Below are positions 17,425 to 25,890 of a stretch of 64,000 bases of DNA, piece after piece; position 1 is the stretch's first letter; each line of letters opens with the position of its first letter. The position numbers and the translations under genes are program-made. A model generated the notes under the pieces. It had not been told where the DNA came from. It made no database searches and saw nothing but the letters and a program-made list of their open reading frames with translations. The stretch spans positions 1-64,000 of the forward strand of contig CAYMPJ010000005.1 of the NCBI GenBank assembly GCA_964392325.1. Reading direction: 5' to 3'. The DNA comes from CALLPQ01 sp964392325 (lineage in GTDB: Bacteria > Pseudomonadota > Alphaproteobacteria > Caulobacterales > Parvularculaceae).

Positions 17425-17460
17425 AAGGGCCGAATTTGGTATGAAAATTCGGCCCTTTTT
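17425..17460 (+). terminator. Terminator after the DegP-type gene
   Basis: AAGGGCCGAATT pairs perfectly with AATTCGGCCCTT across a short loop and ends in a run of Ts, 25 bp after the protease stop codon. It separates the protease from the two-component genes. Confidence 0.92.
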
Positions 17461-17568
17461 GTATGTTTTTTCCGAATTTCAAAATGACCAATAAGTAATT
17501 ATACTCTGCTCTGCGTACAACCGAATATCAGATTATGTCGGATTAGGTACCTTGGAAAGGATAGCGCA

Positions 17569-18246
17569 ATGCGAATATTGGTTGTGGAAGATGATGTAGA
17601 GGCAGCTGCTTTTCTATCGCGCAGTCTGCGCGGTGCAGGTCATAGTGTAGACCACGCTGAAGATGGCTCTCAAGGGCTAAACATGGCTGATGCGGGCGAT
17701 TATGATGCCTATATTATCGATCGCATGTTACCAAAATTAGATGGCCTTTCGCTTCTTCACAGCCGGCGTGATGAAGGAGACGAAACACCCGCATTATTCT
17801 TATCGGCTCTAGGGGAGGTGGATGACCGGGTCGCTGGCCTCAAGGCCGGGGGAGATGATTATCTCGTAAAACCCTATGCCCTCCAGGAATTGCTTGCCAG
17901 AGTTGAAGCCCTCGGGCGCAGGAGAGCACCAGCAACCGTCACCACTCGCTATGAAGTGGCTGACCTTGAAATTGATGTTATCACGCGAACAGTTCGCAGA
18001 GCGGATACAAAAATTGAACTTCAGCCCCGTGAGTTTCGTCTTCTTGAATATCTAATGCGTCATGCGGGTCAGGTGGTCACGCGAACCATGTTGCTGGAAA
18101 ATGTCTGGGAATATCATTTTGATCCGCAAACTAACGTGATCGATGTCCATATTTCCCGCTTGCGTGCAAAAATTGATAAAGACTTTGATAATCCTTTGCT
18201 AAAGACCATTCGAGGAGCAGGTTATATAATTTCTGATGAGGGCTAA
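17569..18246 (+). CDS. OmpR/PhoB-family response regulator
   Basis: This 225-residue DNA-binding regulator has an N-terminal receiver domain with the acidic pair in VEDD, phospho-acceptor D51 (IIDRMLP), and conserved Lys in YLVKPY. A C-terminal winged helix follows (about 130-222), with the transactivation-loop and recognition segment VWEYHFDPQTNVIDVHISRLR. The probable partner kinase lies downstream but is separated by 242 bp holding a small terminator. A good GGAAAGGA ribosome site precedes ATG 17569. Its position after a DegP-type protease suggests an envelope-related signal; that is inference. Confidence 0.93.
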   Translation: MRILVVEDDVEAAAFLSRSLRGAGHSVDHAEDGSQGLNMADAGDYDAYIIDRMLPKLDGLSLLHSRRDEGDETPALFLSALGEVDDRVAGLKAGGDDYLVKPYALQELLARVEALGRRRAPATVTTRYEVADLEIDVITRTVRRADTKIELQPREFRLLEYLMRHAGQVVTRTMLLENVWEYHFDPQTNVIDVHISRLRAKIDKDFDNPLLKTIRGAGYIISDEG

Positions 18247-18397
18247 GTCAGGAAAATTCGGGGCTGCTTGTGAAAACTATTGGAATTCCAATCATCTGGT
18301 CTTGAACAGATTATCCCCGTATAAGGGATAGGGAGCAGGTTTTTCCTATTGTGATAATTGGCGGGCAAAAAAAATCACCTATAAACAAAACCATAGT

Positions 18398-18418
18398 CGA
18401 GAAATTACTCGTTTTTTT
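18398..18418 (+). terminator. Weak terminator-like hairpin between regulator and kinase
   Basis: CGAG and CTCG form a 4-bp stem around a six-base AT-rich loop, followed directly by seven Ts. The stem is short, so it may only attenuate read-through from the response regulator into the sensor-kinase gene 70 bp downstream. Confidence 0.4.
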
Positions 18419-18488
18419 CTAATAAAGCTTTACTACTTTCTCGGCATATTCGTTTTATCACACCATCTTCTCAAATAAGAGTTTTGAA

Positions 18489-19910
18489 ATGACCCGGATT
18501 TTCCGGACGACTTTATTCCGATTTTCTATGATCTACGGTTTGCTGTTCGCAGCAGGAGTAGGGATATTAGGTATTTTGAGCTATAGGGTTATTTTTGGTG
18601 AAGCGGAAATTCAAACCGAAAAAATTATAGACGAAGAAATTGTTCTTCTTGCTGATGTTTACGCAAAACAAACGCCGGGTGGATTTCGGGGCGTTATTCG
18701 TCAACGCTCCGCGTGGCGTGACGATTCGATATATATGCTCATTGGTGCTCCAACAGGGGTGCGCTTGGAAGGGGATCTAAGTTCTCTTCCTGAAGAAGCG
18801 CTCGGAGCTGGGGATGACCTCTTTACATTCACCTATGATGGTCGGTTGTCCGAAAGCGATGATACGCAAAACAGCATAGAGGCCAATCGCATCGCGGTTG
18901 CAAAATTACGTCGGTTTCGTCCCTCCGAACAAGCAGATACAGCGTTTATCATCCTTGTTGGCCGTGATGTGACATCACGGGAATCTCTACGACGCTCGCT
19001 CGTTGCCGGTTTTTTGCGAATTGGAGCGCTGACCGTTGTCATAGGAATTGTCATTGGGCTGATTTTTAGCTCTTCTTTGATGCGAAAAGTGGACGCTATG
19101 AACAAAACAGCACGTGCTATACGGCGCGGTGATTTATCGCGGCGTATCCCCCTCACTGGCGCAGGTGACGAAATGGAGCAATTAGCGCAAAATTTGAATG
19201 ATATGCTCGATCAAATTGAGCGATTGATGAATGGGATGAAAGAAGTGAGCGATAATATTGCCCATGATTTGCGCTCTCCTTTAACGCGTATACGTAATCG
19301 TTTAACATCCGCACTTGATAGCGAAGGTGAAGAACTAAGAGGCGAGCTACAAGCAACTCTTTTTGAAGCTGAAGAAATGATCGCGACGTTTAATGAGTTG
19401 CTATCAATTGCTAGAATTGAATCTGGTGAAGTGCAAGCCAATAAAGAAAATATTGATTTAGCCGTTCTCGCCAGCGAGATGGTTGAACTTTATGAACCGG
19501 CCGCTGTGGAGGCCGGTTTTTCTTTAATGTTTACGTCAAAATCAGTTGCGCCAATAATGGGCTCGCGTGCTCTGATTTCTCAAGCCATAGCCAATCTACT
19601 CGATAATGCCATGAAGTATAGTGAGGGCGGTACGGATATTGAGGTAATCGTGAATATGAATAGACGGGGGCAGGTCTTTCTAGGGGTTAGTGATAACGGT
19701 CCCGGTATTCCAGAAGATAAACATGACCATGTGATTCAACGCTACGCAAGGCTAGAAGAGAGCCGTACTACGCCCGGAAATGGCCTCGGATTGAGCTTGG
19801 TGGCGGCCATCGCGAAGGCCCATAATGCGGATTTGAAACTGGGCTTTACAAACCCCGATTCAGATAGACCGGGCCTGAAAGTCATGATTCGTTTCCCCAG
19901 TATCGATTAA
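18489..19910 (+). CDS. Two-component sensor histidine kinase
   Basis: This 473-residue inner-membrane kinase has membrane segments at about residues 10-33 and 172-196 that bracket a periplasmic sensor region of roughly 140 residues. A HAMP domain (about 197-250) and a HisKA domain follow, with phospho-accepting H259 in NIAHDLRSPLTRI. The HATPase domain shows the N box ANLLDNAMKYS and glycine boxes DNGPGIPED and GNGLGLSL. It is very likely the partner of the upstream OmpR-family regulator despite the 242-bp gap. The signal is unknown. A strong terminator follows the gene. Confidence 0.93.
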   Translation: MTRIFRTTLFRFSMIYGLLFAAGVGILGILSYRVIFGEAEIQTEKIIDEEIVLLADVYAKQTPGGFRGVIRQRSAWRDDSIYMLIGAPTGVRLEGDLSSLPEEALGAGDDLFTFTYDGRLSESDDTQNSIEANRIAVAKLRRFRPSEQADTAFIILVGRDVTSRESLRRSLVAGFLRIGALTVVIGIVIGLIFSSSLMRKVDAMNKTARAIRRGDLSRRIPLTGAGDEMEQLAQNLNDMLDQIERLMNGMKEVSDNIAHDLRSPLTRIRNRLTSALDSEGEELRGELQATLFEAEEMIATFNELLSIARIESGEVQANKENIDLAVLASEMVELYEPAAVEAGFSLMFTSKSVAPIMGSRALISQAIANLLDNAMKYSEGGTDIEVIVNMNRRGQVFLGVSDNGPGIPEDKHDHVIQRYARLEESRTTPGNGLGLSLVAAIAKAHNADLKLGFTNPDSDRPGLKVMIRFPSID

Positions 19911-19921
19911 AATAGCAAAAT

Positions 19922-19958
19922 TTGTAAAAAACCCAGCAAAAAACTGGATTTTTTACAA
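19922..19958 (+). terminator. Terminator after the sensor kinase
   Basis: A 15-bp stem with one mismatch joins TTGTAAAAAACCCAG to its complement at 19944-19958 across a seven-base loop. The right arm supplies its own T-rich run. The A/T arms make it nearly symmetric, so it could act on both strands. Confidence 0.82.
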
Positions 19959-20057
19959 TCTTCCCCCTTGCACATTTATGAAAATCAGCTTTTTTCTAGC
20001 ATATCTAAAATTATTAATATCGAGCAATTCGCTCGACTTTAGCTTGAGGAACATAAA

Positions 20058-20342
20058 ATGAGTAAAGCAGAATTTATTGAAAGTGTTGCCGTCGCTGGTG
20101 ACATGAGCAATGCAGAAGCAAAGCGCGTTGTAGAATTAGTATTCGGCCAAATTGAAGCCGGACTAAAAAAGCATAAGAAAGAAGCCAAATTTACTATTGG
20201 TACCTTTGGAACTTTCACAATCAATAAGCGGGCTGCTCGTAAGGGACGTAATCCGCGTACGGGTGAAGAAATTAAAATTAAAGCGTCTAAAAGCTTACGC
20301 TTTAAACCTGCTACATCTTTGAAGAGTGCAGCAGGCTGCTAA
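20058..20342 (+). CDS. hup: HU-family histone-like DNA-binding protein
   Basis: HU bends and compacts DNA as a small dimer. This 94-residue protein has the usual helical N-terminal half and the beta-arm region with GTFGTFTINKRAARKGRNP, the family signature around residues 50-68. The conserved Pro of the DNA-intercalating arm tip is present in GRNPRTGEEI. The C-terminus extends slightly past the common end and finishes with Gly-Cys. GAGGA lies a few bases before ATG 20058. It is monocistronic, flanked by terminators on both sides. Confidence 0.95.
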   Translation: MSKAEFIESVAVAGDMSNAEAKRVVELVFGQIEAGLKKHKKEAKFTIGTFGTFTINKRAARKGRNPRTGEEIKIKASKSLRFKPATSLKSAAGC

Positions 20343-20375
20343 ACTAAATATCTAGTTTTGATAAATCTGGTATTT

Positions 20376-20408
20376 AAACGCTGTCCACTTTAAGTGGGCG
20401 GCGTTTTT
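20376..20408 (+). terminator. Terminator after the HU gene
   Basis: A 13-bp stem, AAACGCTGTCCAC with its partner at 20394-20406, contains two G-U wobble pairs and is followed by a run of Ts. It lies 33 bp after the HU stop codon. Confidence 0.85.
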
Positions 20409-20455
20409 CTTTATCCAGATATTTCCCTTATGATGAAAAGGCGTTAAGTTTAGAT

Positions 20456-23422
20456 ATGGTGGAAAATATTGCCAAAATAGATCCGCGACCTGGCTTACCG
20501 CTCTCATTTGTACAGGGAGAACAAAATCCATCTTTTAAAAGCCATTCTGATGATCATGCGGTTTTATTTCAAAATCATGATGAGCTTTTGAGCGCAATTG
20601 TCAGTTGTTCTCCATATCTTGCCCGTTTGATAAAGCATCACCCTGAATGGGTTAAGTATGTATTGAGCGCAGAGGTTTCCACTGCGATAGAAAAAATTAT
20701 CAATTTTGCAAGCGAAACGCTTGAGCTTGGTACTGATGATAATAAAAATGATGAGCAAAAAAGAATTTTTCGATGTGCTAAAGATTATGCAGCCCTTACG
20801 ATAGCCATCCACGACCTTGGTATGCGATGCAGTGTGATGGATGCCGCACATCAGCTCTCTATCTTTGCTGACCACATGGTGCAAACCAGCTTATCCATTG
20901 CCATAGAAAATGCGGTAGCAAAGGGGAATCTGAAAGGCGGTGATGAGGGAAAGCCTGTATATTCAACTGGATTAACCATCATTGCAATGGGTAAGCACGG
21001 GGCCCATGAGCTAAATTATTCCAGCGATATCGATCTTATTGCTCTTTATGACCCTTCTTTGATGTCGGTTAATAATGAAGGCGAAGAGAAGAAAACAGCA
21101 ATTTCTATCATTCAAAATATGGTTGATCTTCTTAGCGATCAGACAGGCGATGGTTATGTTTTTCGCACCGATTTGCGCCTGCGTCCGGATCCCGGAGCAT
21201 CGAATATTGTGATTAGTGTGGTTGCTGCAGAACAGTATTATGAAGCTCATGGACAAAATTGGGAACGTGCAGCTTATATTAAAGCGCGGGCTATCGCGGG
21301 GGATATAAAATTAGGCGAGCAATTTTTGGAACAATTGAGACCCTTTATCTGGCGCAAATATCTTGATTTTGCCGCGATTGACGATATCGAAAAAATTCGT
21401 GCAAAAATTCAAGCGCAGCAAAAATTACAAAAAAATTCTAATGAAGATGGGCTAGGCGGGTTTGATATAAAGCTTGGCGCTGGCGGCATTCGACAGATAG
21501 AGTTTTTTGCTCAAACCCGGCAATTGATCTCCGGGGGAAAAGTGCCTTCTTTACGTGCCAGAGATACTTTGAGTGCTTTGCAAAGTTTGGAAAATGCCAA
21601 GTTAATTTCAGCAAATGATCGTGCGGAATTATCCTACGCTTACGTTGCTCTAAGGTTCTATGAACATCGCTTGCAAATGCTTCATGATGAACAAACACAT
21701 AAAGTGCCCCGCGATAGAGAAGAACAAGAGCGACTTGCCCGGTTTTGCGGGTTTAAGACTACACAAGATTTTTGTGTTGCTGTGAATGCTATTAGGGCCC
21801 GGGTTTTTGCAGTTGAAGATCGTTCAGCGGCGGATGTCCCTCGTAGGAATGGAAATTTTGCGATTGCCGAATATCAAGATGAGGTTGATGTGTCTCTATC
21901 CTCGCGTCTTGATTTTACGGGGTTCGATGATGATGGTGAAAATAGCGAAATACTTGCGAAACTGGGCTTTAATGATACGCAAAAAATCCGGTTACTTGTA
22001 AATTCCTGGTTTGATGGGAGCTATCGTTCCACCCGTTCAGAGCGTTCGCGTTCTCTTATTGATCGGTTTTTGCCAAAGCTATTTACTGCACTTTCGCTGG
22101 CGAGCGACCCGGATGAGGCTTTCATCGTATTCGATAGATTTTTAGCTGGTCTGCCTTCTGGTGTCCAAATTTTTTCATTACTAGCCAATAATCCGACAAT
22201 TTTTGAAGATTTGGTTGATATACTGATAACCTCTCCTAAACTGGCCAAAGAACTTACACGTCAGCAAGGATTTTTAGAAGTTTTAATTGATGGTGGTTGG
22301 CTGGCTATGGGTCCAGGCGATACGCTCAAAAGTGCCCTTGATATCCATCTCCGTGGCGATAAATCCGTTGATCTCGAGGAAGCGATGGAAATAACGCGCC
22401 GCCTTGTTGGTGAGGCCCGGTTTATGATCGCGTCGCGTTTAGCTACCAACCAAATTGATGCCTTAGAGGCGGGGAGAGATTTTACACAAATTGCCTATGA
22501 TGCCATTGCGGCGCTTGAACCAGCGGCACAAAGAGCGATGGTTAGTCAATTTGGGGAGATTGAGGGCGAGTATTGTGTGATTGGATTTGGGCGTCTGGGT
22601 AGTAATCGTATGACGTTAGCATCAGATATCGATATTGTATTTGTTTATGACACTCCTGTATCTGCGCAATCATCGGGACCAAGAGTGATTGACGGTGTAA
22701 CTTGGTACACTCGAAAAGTCAGACGCATGGTAACCGCGCTTTCCGCCGATACGAAAGAAGGGGGCCTGTACGAGGTCGATATGCAATTACGACCATCTGG
22801 GGGGGCTGGTCCGGCGGCTGTGAAATTGAGTGCATTTGAAAATTATTACGGTTCCGATGCCTGGATATGGGAGTTGATGGCGCTAACCAAAGCAAAGGTC
22901 GTGGCAGGAGAAGAGGGACTTTGTAAAAAAGTCCAATCCATAATTAGCGACACACTCTTAGAGAAGAGAGACAAAGCCGAAATCGCATCCGGTGTATTAG
23001 AGATGCGTGGTCGGTTACTCTCTACGAAACCGGCTAAATCAATCTGGGAGCGTAAATCGGTTCATGGAGGCCTGACTGATATTGAATTCATCACACAATA
23101 TTTGTATCTTGTTTATAGCCATGAGATTGGACTGCCGCCATTAGCTGTGGCTCAGGATAATAATCTTCAATTTTACGTCGAACATTCAAAAATTAGTCAG
23201 AAGCAAGCTGATTTCTTACTATCGGCGTTTCAGCTTAATGAGCGCATTCTACATTTAGCCCGTCTTGGGTCTGACGACGAATTCAATCCACAGGTTTTCG
23301 GAAAAAAGCTAAGCGAAAAACTATATGCTACGTGCGGCGCACGAGAGCAGGAGGAAGCAGAAAGTATACTTGGTGAATACGATTCTCAGGTGAGAGATAT
23401 TTTCTCTGAATTGGTTGGGTAA
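20456..23422 (+). CDS. glnE: Bifunctional glutamine synthetase adenylyltransferase GlnE
   Basis: GlnE adds AMP to glutamine synthetase to switch it off, and removes it to switch it on, in response to PII and glutamine. This 988-residue protein has both nucleotidyltransferase domains: the N-terminal adenylyl-removing site ELNYSSDIDLIALYD and the C-terminal adenylylating site MTLASDIDIVFVYD, each with the DxD metal motif. The length is normal for the family. Unlike GlnD in this window, no catalytic residue looks lost. The gene follows HU by 114 bp. Confidence 0.96.
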   Translation: MVENIAKIDPRPGLPLSFVQGEQNPSFKSHSDDHAVLFQNHDELLSAIVSCSPYLARLIKHHPEWVKYVLSAEVSTAIEKIINFASETLELGTDDNKNDEQKRIFRCAKDYAALTIAIHDLGMRCSVMDAAHQLSIFADHMVQTSLSIAIENAVAKGNLKGGDEGKPVYSTGLTIIAMGKHGAHELNYSSDIDLIALYDPSLMSVNNEGEEKKTAISIIQNMVDLLSDQTGDGYVFRTDLRLRPDPGASNIVISVVAAEQYYEAHGQNWERAAYIKARAIAGDIKLGEQFLEQLRPFIWRKYLDFAAIDDIEKIRAKIQAQQKLQKNSNEDGLGGFDIKLGAGGIRQIEFFAQTRQLISGGKVPSLRARDTLSALQSLENAKLISANDRAELSYAYVALRFYEHRLQMLHDEQTHKVPRDREEQERLARFCGFKTTQDFCVAVNAIRARVFAVEDRSAADVPRRNGNFAIAEYQDEVDVSLSSRLDFTGFDDDGENSEILAKLGFNDTQKIRLLVNSWFDGSYRSTRSERSRSLIDRFLPKLFTALSLASDPDEAFIVFDRFLAGLPSGVQIFSLLANNPTIFEDLVDILITSPKLAKELTRQQGFLEVLIDGGWLAMGPGDTLKSALDIHLRGDKSVDLEEAMEITRRLVGEARFMIASRLATNQIDALEAGRDFTQIAYDAIAALEPAAQRAMVSQFGEIEGEYCVIGFGRLGSNRMTLASDIDIVFVYDTPVSAQSSGPRVIDGVTWYTRKVRRMVTALSADTKEGGLYEVDMQLRPSGGAGPAAVKLSAFENYYGSDAWIWELMALTKAKVVAGEEGLCKKVQSIISDTLLEKRDKAEIASGVLEMRGRLLSTKPAKSIWERKSVHGGLTDIEFITQYLYLVYSHEIGLPPLAVAQDNNLQFYVEHSKISQKQADFLLSAFQLNERILHLARLGSDDEFNPQVFGKKLSEKLYATCGAREQEEAESILGEYDSQVRDIFSELVG

Positions 23423-23492
23423 ATGAAAACTACTATCGCCGAACTTTCTAAGCATTTGATCCATTTTTAAAAGAAAACACTCCATAAAATCA

Positions 23493-24194
23493 ATGAAATA
23501 TCCATCACAGCTTATCCCGGGAATACTGGTCAAACGCTACAAACGTTTTCTTGCTGATATCGTTCTCGATAGCGGAGAAGAAATCACAGCGCATTGCGCA
23601 AACCCCGGCTCAATGATGAATGTTGCGATTGAGGGATCAAAAGTCTGGGTATCGCGATCTCCTAACGAAGCCCGTAAGCTCCCTTATTCCTGGGAGTTGA
23701 TTGATCTGGAAGGTACCCTGCTTGCTATTAATACCTCCAATCCCAATAAAATCGCTTATGAGGAGGTAGAGGCCGCCAACATCCCTGAGTTGAGGGGGTA
23801 TAATTCCGTCCGTAGGGAAGTGCGATATGGGGAAAATAGCCGGATTGATCTACTGCTTGAGGAAGAGGGGAAACCTTCATGTTATGTTGAGGTGAAAAAT
23901 GTGCATTTGAGCCGCGAATCTGGGCTTGCGGAGTTTCCTGATAGCGTTACAGCAAGGGGCGCAAAGCATATGCGTGAGCTTGCCAAAGTCGCTAGAGAAG
24001 GCCAGCGGGCAGTCCTGCTTTACGTGGTCCAACGGGGAGATTGTACCCGGTTTTCCCCAGCTGCCGATATTGACCCCGTTTATGCTCTGGCGCTAGGAGA
24101 AGCAAAAGATGCAGGGGTTGACCTATTGTGTTATGACTGTGAAATAAATACACAGGAAGTTCGGCTTCGCCGCCCTTTGCCAATTAAGTTTTGA
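23493..24194 (+). CDS. sfsA: SfsA family protein (sugar fermentation stimulation protein)
   Basis: This 233-residue protein has the SfsA layout: an OB-like N-terminal part (ILVKRYKRFLADIVL) with the AHCANPGSMM motif, followed by a nuclease-like fold with the acidic residues and YVEVKNVHL. The name comes from E. coli overexpression effects on maltose metabolism. The motif set resembles a PD-(D/E)xK nuclease, but the molecular function is not settled. It precedes map by 53 bp and likely shares a transcript with map and radC. Confidence 0.95.
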   Translation: MKYPSQLIPGILVKRYKRFLADIVLDSGEEITAHCANPGSMMNVAIEGSKVWVSRSPNEARKLPYSWELIDLEGTLLAINTSNPNKIAYEEVEAANIPELRGYNSVRREVRYGENSRIDLLLEEEGKPSCYVEVKNVHLSRESGLAEFPDSVTARGAKHMRELAKVAREGQRAVLLYVVQRGDCTRFSPAADIDPVYALALGEAKDAGVDLLCYDCEINTQEVRLRRPLPIKF

Positions 24195-24247
24195 GATTGG
24201 TGGCCACAACATCTGGTGAAGCGTCCATATGAATTAAAGAGAATTTT

Positions 24248-25108
24248 GTGACACAAACAGACAGCATTGATAACATTGAGATTCCCGCAACACGCAGCAA
24301 CATGATTAAAATTCATGAGCCGGACGATTATGAGGGTATGCGCAAAGCCGGGCTGCTAGCTGCGCAGTGTCTTGATATGCTTGTGCCCCATGTAAAACCC
24401 GGTGTTTCAACAGAACAGCTTGATACGCTCGCCCGGGAATTCGTTCTTGACCATGGTGCCTTGCCTGCTTGCGTTGGTTATAGGGGCTATCGTCATACAA
24501 TTTGCACCTCAATCAACCATGTTATTTGCCACGGTATTCCCTCACCAAAAACCTTAAAAAAAGGCGATATCGTCAATATCGATGTGACTGTGATTGTTGA
24601 TGGCTGGCATGGGGATACAAGCCGGATGTTTTTTGCAGGTGAACCAAAAGTCAAAGCGCGCCGCCTTTGCGATATCACATTTGAATGTTTATGGCGTGGG
24701 ATTGAGGTAGTGAAACCCGGCAATACCCTGCGCGATATTGGCTCGGCAATACAGACCCACGCACAAGCAAACGGTTTTTCAGTAGTGCGCGATTTTTGTG
24801 GTCACGGTTTGGGGCGCGTTTTTCACGATGCACCAAATGTGGTTCATTACGGGGAATATCGGGATAAATTTACAGGCATTCAGCGCGCGCCTGAAACGGT
24901 CTTGGAGCCGGGTATGTTCTTTACAATTGAGCCAATGATCAATGAGGGCCGCCCTGACGCCAAGATGCTTAAAGATAACTGGACGGCTGTAACTCGAGAC
25001 AAATCTTTGACCGCGCAATTTGAACATTCACTTGCGGTGACGCAGGACGGTTATGAGATTTTTACCCGGTCCCTGCTCGGGCATGATCAACCACCCTATA
25101 GCGAATAG
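24248..25108 (+). CDS. map: Type I methionine aminopeptidase
   Basis: Map removes the initiator methionine from new proteins. This 286-residue protein has the pita-bread fold signatures: INHVICHGIP, the metal ligands in NIDVTVIVDGWHGDTSRMF, the catalytic-site GHGLGRVFHD, FTIEPMI and the final ligand Glu in QFEHSLAV. A GTG at 24248 is the start given here. An ATG at 24302 (MIKIHEPDDY), where many Map proteins begin, would give a 268-residue form. The gene lies between sfsA and radC. Confidence 0.96.
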   Translation: MTQTDSIDNIEIPATRSNMIKIHEPDDYEGMRKAGLLAAQCLDMLVPHVKPGVSTEQLDTLAREFVLDHGALPACVGYRGYRHTICTSINHVICHGIPSPKTLKKGDIVNIDVTVIVDGWHGDTSRMFFAGEPKVKARRLCDITFECLWRGIEVVKPGNTLRDIGSAIQTHAQANGFSVVRDFCGHGLGRVFHDAPNVVHYGEYRDKFTGIQRAPETVLEPGMFFTIEPMINEGRPDAKMLKDNWTAVTRDKSLTAQFEHSLAVTQDGYEIFTRSLLGHDQPPYSE

Positions 25109-25128
25109 GCATAACGGCGTTTTCTCAA

Positions 25129-25818
25129 ATGAATGACGAAAAGTCTGTCGATCATAATAAGGGCCATCGCGAGCGCTTGCGTAGCCGTTTTCGCAAAAAC
25201 GGTATGGAAAGCGTGCATGATTATGAATTGCTAGAGATGATCCTGTTTCGCTCTATTCCAAGACGCGATGTCAAACCACTGGCAAAAGACCTGATCAAAA
25301 AATTTGGTGGCTTTGCTGACGTTCTTGGTGCGCCGATATCCCGGTTGATGGAAGTAAAAGGGGTCTCTGAGGGGGTTGCAACCGAGCTCAAGATTGTACA
25401 GGCAGCTGCCATCAAGCTCAGTCAGGCTCGCATTATGAATAAACCCATTATTTCATCATGGAGTGACCTGTTAGCATATTGCCGCGCCGCCATGGCGGAT
25501 GAGAAGACTGAACAGTTCCGGGTTATATTTCTGGATAAAAAAAATGTTTTAATCGCCGATGAAGTTCAACAGCGTGGCACAATAGACCATACACCGGTCT
25601 ATCCGCGAGAGGTCGTAAAGCGTGCATTAGAACTTGGCGCTTCGGCGATCATACTAATTCACAATCATCCCTCTGGTGATCCGACGCCATCCCGCTCAGA
25701 TATCGAAATGACCAAAGAAATAAACGAAGCTGCAAAAACCCTGAAAATAAGAATTCATGACCACCTAATAATTGGCAAGGACTCAGAAGTCAGCTTTAAG
25801 TCTCTCGGATTATTGTAA
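25129..25818 (+). CDS. radC: RadC family JAB-domain protein
   Basis: This 229-residue protein has the RadC/DUF2466 layout: a helix-hairpin-helix-like N-terminus (GHRERLRSRF, then the MEVKGVSEG turn) and a C-terminal JAMM metalloprotease-like fold with HNHPSGDPTPSRSD as metal site. The old link to DNA repair is doubtful and the function is not established. It starts 20 bp after map stops and converges on carB with a 72-bp gap. Confidence 0.94.
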   Translation: MNDEKSVDHNKGHRERLRSRFRKNGMESVHDYELLEMILFRSIPRRDVKPLAKDLIKKFGGFADVLGAPISRLMEVKGVSEGVATELKIVQAAAIKLSQARIMNKPIISSWSDLLAYCRAAMADEKTEQFRVIFLDKKNVLIADEVQQRGTIDHTPVYPREVVKRALELGASAIILIHNHPSGDPTPSRSDIEMTKEINEAAKTLKIRIHDHLIIGKDSEVSFKSLGLL

Positions 25819-25846
25819 CTAACCCATCCCGTCCAAGCAGATAGCC

Positions 25847-25870
25847 AGATAATAATACATCTTATCTTTT
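25847..25870 (+). terminator. Terminator-like hairpin between radC and carB
   Basis: AGATAA and TTATCT form a 6-bp stem with a nine-base loop and four Ts, in the 72-bp gap between two convergent genes. The stem is AT-rich and weak. Confidence 0.35.
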
Positions 25871-25890
25871 GATGAGGATTTATTTATCCC

